Source: JAVBUZ01 sp031554725
GTDB taxonomy: Bacteria; Bacillota; Clostridia; Lachnospirales; Lachnospiraceae
NCBI GenBank assembly: GCA_031554725.1
Contig: JAVBUZ010000167.1
Coordinates: 1 to 6,305, forward strand
Direction: 5' to 3'
DNA: 6,305 bases
The translations under genes and the position numbers were made by a program. The notes beneath the pieces are model-generated. The model did no database searches, had not been told where the DNA came from, and worked only from the letters and a program-made list of their open reading frames with translations. Within the stretch, counting starts at the first letter, position 1, and each line of letters opens with the position of its first letter. Positions 1-4,487 of the stretch are shown here, one piece after another.

Positions 1-366
1 GTGACAGTGCGCGCTTTGGTGGATACGGGAAATACTTTAATAGAACCAATCAGTGGAAAGCCTGTTTCCATTGTAAATAGAAACATTGCAGAAGGTTTAT
101 GGCAGACAGGGCTTCCTAATGTGTTTAGGGCCATTCCCTACCATAGTATAGGATGCAATAAAGGAATTTTAAAAGGATATGAATTACAGGAAATGATTGT
201 AGAGTGGGAGGGCGTAAAGCTCACCTTCCATAATGTATATTTGGGAATAGCTGAGGATGCAGTGGCATCTTTGGAAAATTACGGGATGATATTAAATCCT
301 AGATTATTAGAAGGAGAACATAAAAATGATATTAAAAGTGGCTATGCCGGGAAACTTACAGTTTAA
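1..366 (+). CDS. spoIIGA: SpoIIGA, sporulation sigma-E processing peptidase, C-terminal part (5' end outside window)
   Basis: This is the C-terminal 121 residues of SpoIIGA, the mother-cell membrane-embedded aspartic protease that cuts the pro-sequence from sigma-E after polar septation. The visible part is the cytoplasmic protease domain. The motif ALVDTGN at residues 5-11 carries the catalytic aspartate (residue 8) in the D-S/T-G form of retropepsin-like proteases. The usual protein is about 300 residues with five N-terminal membrane segments, so roughly 180 residues lie upstream of the window. The GTG at base 1 is probably an internal valine codon and not a start, because the conserved strand before the motif is cut there. 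The gene overlaps sigE, its substrate gene, by 41 bp. This fits the spoIIG operon, in which protease and pro-sigma factor are made together. Identity rests on the motif and on the neighbour. Confidence 0.93.
   Translation: MTVRALVDTGNTLIEPISGKPVSIVNRNIAEGLWQTGLPNVFRAIPYHSIGCNKGILKGYELQEMIVEWEGVKLTFHNVYLGIAEDAVASLENYGMILNPRLLEGEHKNDIKSGYAGKLTV
311..316 (+). promoter_or_regulatory. Ribosome binding site that sets the sigE start
   Basis: AAGGAG lies inside the end of spoIIGA, 9 nt before the ATG at 326. The later in-frame ATG codons at 347 and 368 have no comparable site, so 326 is the likely start of the pro-protein. Confidence 0.75.
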
Positions 367-1066
367 AATGATTCGAAAGGAAAGAAATTTCTTAATACAT
401 AAACAAGGGGATATTCACTACATTGGTGGAACTGAAGTTTTGCCACCACCATTAGAAATAGAAAAGGAAAATGAAATTATCAATGATCTAGGAACCGAGT
501 ATGAGGATGAGGCAAAAGCAATATTAATTGAGCACAATTTGCGTTTGGTTGTGTATATTGCCAAGAAGTTTGATAATACGGGGGTTGGTGTAGAAGATTT
601 GATTTCCATAGGCACGATAGGACTAATAAAGGCAATAAACACCTTTAATCCGGAAAAAAATATTAAGCTTGCAACCTACGCTTCGAGATGTATTGAAAAC
701 GAAATTTTGATGTATTTAAGACGAAACAATAAAACAAAGCTAGAGGTCTCTATTGATGAACCATTAAACGTGGACTGGGACGGAAATGAATTGTTGCTTT
801 CAGATATACTGGGAACTGAGGAAGATATTATTTATCGCGATATAGAAAATGAAGTAGAAAGAAAACTGCTACAAAAGGCAATTAATAAGTTATCAGATAG
901 GGAAAAAACGATTATTAACCTAAGATTTGGTCTTAACTCGCTAGATGGGAATGAGCTTACACAAAAAGAGGTGGCATCCTTACTTGGCATATCACAATCC
1001 TACATATCAAGATTGGAAAAAAAGATTATGAAACAATTGAAGAAAGAGATGAGCAAGGAAAGCTAA
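326..1066 (+). CDS. sigE: RNA polymerase sporulation sigma factor sigma-E (pro-sigma-E)
   Basis: Sigma-E is the early mother-cell sigma factor of sporulation, made as an inactive, membrane-associated precursor that SpoIIGA activates. The 246 residues compare with 239 in B. subtilis. Residues 1 to about 31 form a basic and hydrophobic pro-region that resembles the family only loosely. Near-identity to known sigma-E begins at YIGGTEVLPPPL (residues 32-43), where the mature protein should start. Region 2 (about 62-135) includes NLRLVVYIAKKF, the core-binding ISIGTIGLIKA stretch and the -10 recognition part ending in MYLRRNN. The acidic DWDGNELLLSD segment (150-160) is typical of this family. Region 4 (about 185-242) ends in a helix-turn-helix with TQKEVASLLGISQSYISRLE. 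A full 41-bp overlap with spoIIGA suggests translational coupling. Transcription presumably starts upstream of the window, from a Spo0A-controlled promoter as in B. subtilis (inference). Confidence 0.97.
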   Translation: MILKVAMPGNLQFKMIRKERNFLIHKQGDIHYIGGTEVLPPPLEIEKENEIINDLGTEYEDEAKAILIEHNLRLVVYIAKKFDNTGVGVEDLISIGTIGLIKAINTFNPEKNIKLATYASRCIENEILMYLRRNNKTKLEVSIDEPLNVDWDGNELLLSDILGTEEDIIYRDIENEVERKLLQKAINKLSDREKTIINLRFGLNSLDGNELTQKEVASLLGISQSYISRLEKKIMKQLKKEMSKES

Positions 1067-1104
1067 TCAATTATTTCGCATGTGTAGAAGATACGAAAAA
1101 GATG

Positions 1105-1113
1105 TGATATACT
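1105..1113 (+). promoter_or_regulatory. Candidate extended -10 promoter for the 94-aa gene
   Basis: TGATATACT fits an extended -10 element (TGn followed by TATACT, one mismatch to TATAAT) in the 74-bp gap after sigE. No convincing -35 is seen. A start near 1120 would leave a 20-nt leader holding the ribosome binding site. Read-through from sigE is an equally possible source of transcript, since no terminator is visible between the two genes. Confidence 0.35.
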
Positions 1114-1140
1114 TATAAAAAACAAAAGTGGAGAAAACGA

Positions 1141-1425
1141 ATGATTAAAAGAGAAGACATTCTGTCCTTAGAATATTTAAAGAAGACGCAATATACAGGC
1201 GGAAATGAGGGCATGAGGTATAGAATAGAGGGAGCTACGAAGGAAGAAAAAAAAGTATTAAAGGTAACTGTTTGGCCAGAACCATTTAATTTTATTATGA
1301 CTCCAGAAGAAGAAAAAACAAGCGCGGAGTTTGATTTTTCAGAAGATGGTATTGTGGATGCTATTTCTTGGATGAACAATTGTCTGTTTGAACAAAAGGA
1401 TAGATGGACAAATGCAATAGGATAA
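1141..1425 (+). CDS. Small conserved-looking protein of unknown function (94 aa)
   Basis: I do not recognise a characterised family. The ribosome binding site GGAG at 1130-1133, 7 nt before the ATG, the coding-like AT-rich codon use and a terminator directly after the stop all support a real gene. The protein is soluble-looking, with no signal peptide or membrane segment, and rich in Glu and Lys. An N-terminal stretch MIKREDILSLEYLKK (1-15) is followed by YTGGNEGMRYRIE (18-30), then a strand-like KVLKVTVWPEPF (38-49), TPEEEKTSAEFDF (54-66) and a C-terminal helix DAISWMNNCLFEQ (73-85). This alternation looks like a small alpha/beta fold. I have an unverified memory of similar short proteins in Lachnospiraceae. 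The position between sigE and sigG makes a sporulation link possible, but nothing in the protein shows it. Confidence 0.75.
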   Translation: MIKREDILSLEYLKKTQYTGGNEGMRYRIEGATKEEKKVLKVTVWPEPFNFIMTPEEEKTSAEFDFSEDGIVDAISWMNNCLFEQKDRWTNAIG

Positions 1426-1454
1426 AAAGAGTTGCCACTATGGCAACTCTTTTT
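1424..1454. terminator. Bidirectional intrinsic terminator between the 94-aa gene and sigG
   Basis: A perfect inverted repeat has arms 1424-1437 and 1441-1454 around the loop CTA. The core stem GAGTTGCCA / TGGCAACTC is flanked by five A on the left and six T on the right, so it can end transcription from both strands. It sits exactly between two convergent stop codons: the plus-strand TAA covers 1423-1425 and the minus-strand stop codon covers 1456-1454. Both stop codons therefore touch the outer ends of the structure. Confidence 0.93.
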
Positions 1455-2233
1455 TAGGCGGTTAAATAATTTCGCATAATTCGTAGGGCATTTTTTTCAA
1501 GGCGGGAAACCTGAGCCTGAGAGATGCCAATTAAATCAGCAACCTCCATTTGTGTTTTCCCTTCAAAAAAACGTAAGCTAATAATCTCGTGTTCACGTTC
1601 ATTTAGTCTTTTCATAGCTTCGCTAAGAGAAAGATGTTCAATCCAAGTTTCTTCTTTATTCTTTTTATCGCTAATCTGATCCATAACATAAAGAGTATCA
1701 CCGCCATCCGTAAAGATGGGTTCATATAGACTCATAGGATTTTGAATTGCATCTAATGCATATACAATATCCTCTTGAGTGACACCAATTTCTTTTGAAA
1801 TTTCTTCGATGGTAGGTTCCTTTGCATTTTTTCTAAGAAGTATTTCCTTTGCGTAGATAGCCTTGTATGCAGTATCTTTTAAGGATCGAGATACTCGAAT
1901 GGCATTGTTATCTCGAAGAAAACGTCTGATTTCTCCAATAATCATAGGAACGGCATAGGTTGAAAATTTCACATTAAGCGTGGAATCAAAATTGTCAATT
2001 GCTTTAATCAGACCGATGCATCCAATTTGGAAAAGATCATCTACATTTTCATTGGTGGAAGAGAAACGTTTAATAACACTAAGTACAAGTCGCAGATTTC
2101 CTTTAATGTATTGTTCTCTTGCTTCTAAATCTCCGCTCTCGATACGAGTAAAGAGCTCTTCCTTTTCTGCTGGTTTTAATAGAGGGAGTTTTGCTGTGTT
2201 TACGCCGCAGATTTCTACCTTACCTTGTGCCAT
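1454..2233 (-). CDS. sigG: RNA polymerase sporulation sigma factor sigma-G
   Basis: Sigma-G drives late gene expression in the forespore. The 259 residues match the family length (260 in B. subtilis) and align without gaps of note. The N-terminal signature KVEICGVNTAKLPLLK (5-20) is typical of sigma-G. Region 2 (about 41-110) contains GNLRLVLSVIKRF, VDDLFQIGCIGLIKAIDNFD and VKFSTYAVPMIIGEIRRFL. Region 3 (about 112-190) contains IRVSRSLKDTAYKA and EPIFTDGGDTLYVMDQISD. Region 4 (about 205-255) carries the helix-turn-helix KTQMEVADLIGISQAQVSRLE. The start is supported by GGAGG 6 nt upstream on the minus strand. Lys44 aligns with Asn45 of B. subtilis sigma-G, a residue reported to matter for the anti-sigma factor CsfB/Gin, so that control may not apply here. 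The gene converges on sigE instead of following it in the same direction as in B. subtilis. Confidence 0.97.
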   Translation of the reverse strand: MAQGKVEICGVNTAKLPLLKPAEKEELFTRIESGDLEAREQYIKGNLRLVLSVIKRFSSTNENVDDLFQIGCIGLIKAIDNFDSTLNVKFSTYAVPMIIGEIRRFLRDNNAIRVSRSLKDTAYKAIYAKEILLRKNAKEPTIEEISKEIGVTQEDIVYALDAIQNPMSLYEPIFTDGGDTLYVMDQISDKKNKEETWIEHLSLSEAMKRLNEREHEIISLRFFEGKTQMEVADLIGISQAQVSRLEKNALRIMRNYLTA

Positions 2234-2288
2234 GATATGCCTCCGTGAAAGTAAATATTTTGTTATTTGAAATCTTTGGTAAAAAATT

Positions 2289-2296
2289 CATACAAT
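2289..2296 (+). promoter_or_regulatory. Possible sigma-E-type -10 element facing ylmC
   Basis: The plus strand reads CATACAAT, identical to the usual sigma-E -10 sequence, and together with GTATG at 2299-2303 forms a short inverted repeat. The -35 at the right distance (GAAATCT, 2269-2275) is poor, so the match may be chance. The leader to ylmC would be about 95 nt. Confidence 0.22.
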
Positions 2297-2325
2297 AAGT
2301 ATGTGCCCCAAAAAGAATTCTATGC
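2297..2325 (-). promoter_or_regulatory. Candidate sigma-F/sigma-G-type promoter of sigG
   Basis: On the minus strand, GCATA (2325-2321) is followed after 17 nt by CATACTT (2303-2297). This closely resembles the forespore consensus GMATA, about 18 nt, CATWMTA (one mismatch in the -10). Start would be near 2290, giving a leader of about 57 nt. In B. subtilis sigG is transcribed by sigma-F and then by sigma-G itself, so this fits expectation. The assignment is by eye. Confidence 0.65.
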
Positions 2326-2357
2326 GTGAAAAGCAACAATATTTTTAGTTACATGAA

Positions 2358-2363
2358 TATAAT
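2358..2363 (+). promoter_or_regulatory. Candidate -10 element of ylmC
   Basis: A perfect TATAAT lies about 35 nt before the ylmC start, at a good distance for a short leader. The region 17 nt upstream (AACAAT, 2335-2340) is a poor -35 for sigma-A. It could belong to another sigma factor. Low confidence in such AT-rich DNA. Confidence 0.3.
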
Positions 2364-2379
2364 GGTATTAAGGAATGAA

Positions 2380-2385
2380 AAGGAG
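2380..2385 (+). promoter_or_regulatory. Ribosome binding site that decides the ylmC start
   Basis: AAGGAG lies 13 nt before the ATG at 2399, rather far but usable. The earlier in-frame ATG at 2375 has only AAGG ending 1 nt before it and would place this AAGGAG inside the coding region. Family members also begin at the MKFSEF-like residues, so 2399 is preferred. Confidence 0.6.
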
Positions 2386-2398
2386 AATTTCACTCAAT

Positions 2399-2635
2399 AT
2401 GAAGTTTTCAGAGTTTAAAAAGAAGGATGTCATAAATATTGTTGATTGCAAGTGCTTAGGAAAGGTATCAGATTTGGAATTTGATGAAAAGAATGGATGT
2501 ATACATAAGATTATTGTTCCTAGAGGAAATCGATTTTGCGATATCTTTAATTTAGAGGGAGACCATGTGATTCCATATCGAGATATTAAGCAAATTGGTC
2601 CAGACATTATTCTAGTAGAGGTCTGTAAGAAGTAA
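2399..2635 (+). CDS. ylmC: YlmC/YmxH family sporulation-associated protein (PRC-barrel-like)
   Basis: The 78-residue protein matches the small YlmC/YmxH family, found in endospore formers and built on a PRC-barrel-like beta fold. Their molecular role is not established. Recognisable parts are the start MKFSEFKKKDVINI (1-14), the LGKVSDLEFDEKNG turn (20-33) and the C-terminal VIPYRDIKQIGPDIILVEV (57-75), which parallels the IPW..I..IG.D.ILV pattern of B. subtilis YlmC. An upstream in-frame ATG at 2375 would add eight residues absent from the family. The gene is divergent from sigG. In B. subtilis ylmC also lies just beyond sigG, which supports YlmC over YmxH. No clear terminator follows: the next 65 bp are AT-rich without a stable hairpin. 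Confidence 0.85.
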   Translation: MKFSEFKKKDVINIVDCKCLGKVSDLEFDEKNGCIHKIIVPRGNRFCDIFNLEGDHVIPYRDIKQIGPDIILVEVCKK

Positions 2636-2700
2636 AGTGTCTAAATTTTATAAAAATAATTATTAGTATATACAAATTAACAGTTTTTAAGACAAAAAAG

Positions 2701-2729
2701 TTGACATAAAGTTTTTTGTACAATATAAT
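2701..2729 (+). promoter_or_regulatory. Sigma-A promoter of nrdR
   Basis: TTGACA (2701-2706) and TATAAT (2724-2729) are both perfect consensus and separated by the ideal 17 nt. Transcription should start near 2736, giving a leader of about 97 nt before nrdR. I see no good copy of the 16-bp palindromic NrdR box here, so autoregulation is not shown by the sequence. Confidence 0.92.
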
Positions 2730-2743
2730 TGAAACTATAGAAA

Positions 2744-2818
2744 ATGGCGAAATTAGAAGAATTTATCACATAGATGTCAGAATTTGCCATAAAAGTGCTG
2801 TATGCGCAAAAGTGCGCA
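2744..2818 (+). promoter_or_regulatory. Structured 5' leader of nrdR with two predicted hairpins
   Basis: The first hairpin pairs ATGGC-G-AAATT (2744-2754, one bulged G) with AATTTGCCAT (2781-2790) around a 26-nt loop. The second pairs two copies of the self-complementary TGCGCA (2803-2808 and 2813-2818) around AAAG, and ends only 3 nt before the ribosome binding site GGGAG (2822-2826). An 8-bp direct repeat AAAAGTGC (2791-2798, 2808-2815) overlaps it. A role in controlling nrdR translation is inference; I recognise no known riboswitch. Confidence 0.4.
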
Positions 2819-2832
2819 GAAGGGAGTAAATT

Positions 2833-3288
2833 ATGAAATGTCCTTTTTGTAATCATGAGAATACTAGAGTAATTGATTCCAGACCGGCTGAAGATAATAA
2901 TTCTATTCGTCGAAGACGTGTTTGTGATGAATGCGATAAGCGTTTTACAACATATGAAAAAATTGAAACGATTCCTCTTATTATTATAAAGAAAGATAAT
3001 AATAGAGAGACTTACGATCGTGCCAAGATTGAAGCTGGTGTGCTTAGAGCGTGTCATAAGCGTCCGATAAGTGCGAGCCAGATTACACAGCTAGTTGATG
3101 AAGTTGAAACTGAGATTTTTAATAGAGAAGAAAAAGAAATTCCAAGTAGAGTAATTGGTGAAATTGTCATGAACAAGCTAAGAGATTTAGAAGCAGTAGC
3201 ATATGTTCGTTTTGCATCAGTATATAGGGAGTTTAAGGATATCAATACTTTTATGGATGAGCTTAAAACAGTATTGAAAGATAAATAA
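2833..3288 (+). CDS. nrdR: Transcriptional repressor NrdR (ribonucleotide reductase regulator)
   Basis: NrdR binds ATP or dATP and represses ribonucleotide reductase genes (and often some replication genes) by binding paired NrdR boxes. The 151 residues are the usual length. The N-terminal zinc ribbon has four cysteines at C3, C6, C31 and C34, in MKCPFC and CDECDKRF contexts, with the conserved VIDSRPAED (13-21) and SIRRRRVC (24-31) between them. An ATP-cone domain covers about 49-139, with YDRAKIEAGVLRAC (61-74), IPSRVIGEIVMNKL and DLEAVAYVRFASVYREFKD. The start is supported by GGGAG 6 nt upstream. The gene has its own strong promoter and appears to be monocistronic, because the following gene has a different type of promoter. 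No ribonucleotide reductase gene is in the window, so its targets must lie elsewhere. Confidence 0.97.
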   Translation: MKCPFCNHENTRVIDSRPAEDNNSIRRRRVCDECDKRFTTYEKIETIPLIIIKKDNNRETYDRAKIEAGVLRACHKRPISASQITQLVDEVETEIFNREEKEIPSRVIGEIVMNKLRDLEAVAYVRFASVYREFKDINTFMDELKTVLKDK

Positions 3289-3323
3289 GTGAAACGATTG
3301 TTATAAAAAAATTATGAATCGTA

Positions 3324-3350
3324 TAAAGAATTAAAAAAATTGACCGATAT
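3324..3350 (+). promoter_or_regulatory. Sigma-28 (SigD/FliA) promoter of the 133-aa gene
   Basis: TAAA (3324-3327), 15 nt, then ACCGATAT (3343-3350) matches the flagellar sigma factor consensus TAAA-N15-GCCGATAT at all but one base, with exact spacing. The start would be near 3357, and the 28-nt leader carries a strong ribosome binding site. This places the next gene in the motility/chemotaxis regulon by inference. Confidence 0.8.
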
Positions 3351-3385
3351 AATAATTACCGAATCTGAGAATAGGAGGTGAAATC

Positions 3386-3787
3386 ATGGGAATAGGCGGC
3401 ATTAATGATTATAGTAGTATACTTGCAAACTATCGCGTTCCAAGTATACCGCAAGTAGATATAGAACAAGTTAAAAAGCAGCAAGAAAATGCGGCGTTAT
3501 CTCAAGATTTTACACCTGTAATAAGTAGTCCAATAGTTGAAGAGCCAAGAAGTAGAGAACAAGTGTCTCAAACGAATTTGGAGGATATTTCTTTATCTTT
3601 TAATTTGGCAGAAGATTATAGCTATATTGGTTCGGAAAGTGATATTGCCGCCTTAGATATTGAAAAGGCAATTTCGGATATGAAGAAGGATCAGATTTTA
3701 CATCAATACCAGTATTTTGTGGGAAGTTCCGCGGAGCTAACACAAACAGAGGGCAATGCAGATGGAAAAGTTATTATTAAATTTTAA
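3386..3787 (+). CDS. Protein of unknown function, probably motility-linked (133 aa)
   Basis: I do not recognise a named family. The reading frame is well supported: AGGAGGTG (3373-3380) lies 5 nt before the ATG, a sigma-28 promoter precedes it and an intrinsic terminator follows. The protein has no signal peptide, membrane segment or cysteine. The N-terminus MGIGGINDYSSIL is glycine-rich and is followed by a Gln/Ser/Pro-rich, probably disordered part (about 20-62). The C-terminal part looks ordered: LEDISLSFNLAEDYSYIG (65-82), then a helix-like DIAALDIEKAISDMKKDQIL (86-105) and HQYQYFVGSS (106-115). A short tail ends in KVIIKF. The promoter suggests co-expression with flagellar filament or chemotaxis genes. 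Possible roles are an exported flagellar accessory protein or a filament or secretion regulator. It does not look like FlgM, FliS, FliT or FlaG to me. Function remains unassigned. Confidence 0.85.
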   Translation: MGIGGINDYSSILANYRVPSIPQVDIEQVKKQQENAALSQDFTPVISSPIVEEPRSREQVSQTNLEDISLSFNLAEDYSYIGSESDIAALDIEKAISDMKKDQILHQYQYFVGSSAELTQTEGNADGKVIIKF

Positions 3788-3807
3788 ATGAAGAGTATTT
3801 ATATATG

Positions 3808-3836
3808 AAACACCTTGCTAAATGGCAAGGTGTTTT
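3808..3836 (+). terminator. Intrinsic terminator after the 133-aa gene
   Basis: AAACACCTTGC (3808-3818) pairs perfectly with GCAAGGTGTTT (3825-3835) around a 6-nt loop, making an 11-bp stem that runs into a short TTTT tract (3833-3836). It begins 20 nt after the stop codon. Confidence 0.88.
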
Positions 3837-3840
3837 GCTA

Positions 3841-3859
3841 TGATATAGTGAGCGTTAGT
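3841..3859 (+). repeat. Direct repeat, copy 1
   Basis: TGATATAGTGAGCGTTAGT occurs here and again, exactly, at 3922-3940 (81 bp start to start). Similarity extends leftwards through TTTGCT (3834-3839) and rightwards to GAG, giving an imperfect repeat of about 30 bp. It begins in the tail of the preceding terminator. The first nine bases also resemble an extended -10 promoter element (TGATATAGT). Confidence 0.85.
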
Positions 3860-3870
3860 GAGTGGAAGAA

Positions 3871-3905
3871 GGCGAAGCCTATTTATCACGAACGGCGAAT
3901 GGCGA
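3871..3905 (+). repeat. GGCGA-rich short repeats
   Basis: GGCGAA occurs at 3871-3876 (within GGCGAAGCC, a minimal hairpin) and 3894-3899, followed directly by GGCGA at 3901-3905, a 7-bp tandem period. The GC-rich motif stands out against the AT-rich surroundings and belongs to the same non-coding cluster as the 19-bp repeats. Confidence 0.5.
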
Positions 3906-3925
3906 TCACAAGCTTTGCTTGTGAT
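3905..3925 (+). repeat. Perfect inverted repeat (hairpin) in the yqeG upstream region
   Basis: ATCACAAGC (3905-3913) and GCTTGTGAT (3917-3925) form a 9-bp perfect stem with a TTT loop. The right arm overlaps the start of repeat copy 2. No T-tract follows, so it is not a typical intrinsic terminator. Confidence 0.75.
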
Positions 3926-3940
3926 ATAGTGAGCGTTAGT
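3922..3940 (+). repeat. Direct repeat, copy 2
   Basis: This is the exact second copy of the 19-bp repeat at 3841-3859. It is preceded by a hairpin, as copy 1 is preceded by the terminator hairpin. Confidence 0.85.
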
Positions 3941-3957
3941 ACGAGAAAGACAGATAG

Positions 3958-3976
3958 TAATATAGTGAGGGGTTAA
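3958..3976 (+). repeat. Partial third repeat copy overlapping the yqeG ribosome binding site
   Basis: ATATAGTGAG (3959-3968) is shared with both full copies (3843-3852, 3924-3933), after which the sequence continues GGGTTA instead of CGTTAG. The GTGAGGGG here is the ribosome binding site of yqeG, so the repeat unit and the translation signal coincide. Confidence 0.55.
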
Positions 3977-3977
3977 G

Positions 3978-4487
3978 ATGCTAAAAAGATTTTATCCAGA
4001 TAATGCTGTGGAATCAGCATATGAAATAGAATATGATGTTATTTATAAAGAAGGGTATCGGGGAATTATCTTTGACATAGACAATACACTAGTTCCCCAC
4101 GGTGCGCCAGCAGATGAAAGGGCAATAGCACTTTTTGCAAAGCTCAGAGAAATAGGGTTTACGACCATGCTTTTATCCAATAATAAAGAACCACGTGTGA
4201 AAACATTTCATGATGGGGTGCAGTCTGCATATATTTTCAAGGCTGGAAAACCAGGAATAAGGGGTTATCAAAGGGCAATGGCGGAAATGGGAACGACGGT
4301 AGAAAATACAATCTTTGTTGGTGATCAGCTTTTTACAGATATATGGGGTGCAAAAAAAACAGGGATAAGAAATTATTTGGTTAAGCCAATTGACCCAAGA
4401 GAAGAAATTCAAATTGTTTTAAAACGCTATTTAGAAAAAATTGTTTTATATTTCTATAGAAGACAAGTAAAGAGGGGCAATAAATAA
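3978..4487 (+). CDS. yqeG: YqeG family HAD-type (class IIIA) phosphatase
   Basis: A 169-residue HAD-superfamily protein of the YqeG type. Members are predicted phosphatases whose natural substrate is not settled. All four HAD motifs are visible: DIDNT at 33-37, with the nucleophile D33 and acid/base D35; LLSNN with S67; the lysine in AGKPG (K91); and VGDQLFTDIWGAKKTG with D116 and D121. There is no large cap insertion, as expected for class III. The C-terminus is basic with a hydrophobic helix IVLYFYRR (155-162). The start ATG is 7 nt after GAGGGG. In B. subtilis yqeG heads a cluster with yqeH and aroE. Here yqeH is missing, and aroE follows with a one-base stop/start overlap. No clear sigma-A promoter precedes it; weak TGATATAGT elements in the repeats are the best candidates. 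Confidence 0.92.
   Translation: MLKRFYPDNAVESAYEIEYDVIYKEGYRGIIFDIDNTLVPHGAPADERAIALFAKLREIGFTTMLLSNNKEPRVKTFHDGVQSAYIFKAGKPGIRGYQRAMAEMGTTVENTIFVGDQLFTDIWGAKKTGIRNYLVKPIDPREEIQIVLKRYLEKIVLYFYRRQVKRGNK

Noticed and set aside
1980..2270. Plus-strand 96-codon frame opposite the start of sigG.
   Set aside because: It mirrors the conserved sigG coding sequence and has no translation signals.
2636..2700. Possible terminator after ylmC (TTTTATAAAA and similar).
   Set aside because: Only A/T self-complementary runs are present, with no stable GC-containing stem.
2719..2736. NrdR box near the nrdR promoter.
   Set aside because: The AT-rich sequence around the -10 only loosely resembles the 16-bp palindrome, and no second box lies at the usual distance.
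3294..3322. Inverted repeat ACGATT / AATCGT after nrdR as a terminator.
   Set aside because: The stem is only 6 bp with a 17-nt AT-rich loop and no T-tract; too weak to call.
3899..3976. A 25-codon reading frame through the repeat cluster, ending one base before the yqeG ATG.
   Set aside because: It has no ribosome binding site, runs across a hairpin and repeats, and its codon use is unlike the neighbours. Best treated as chance.
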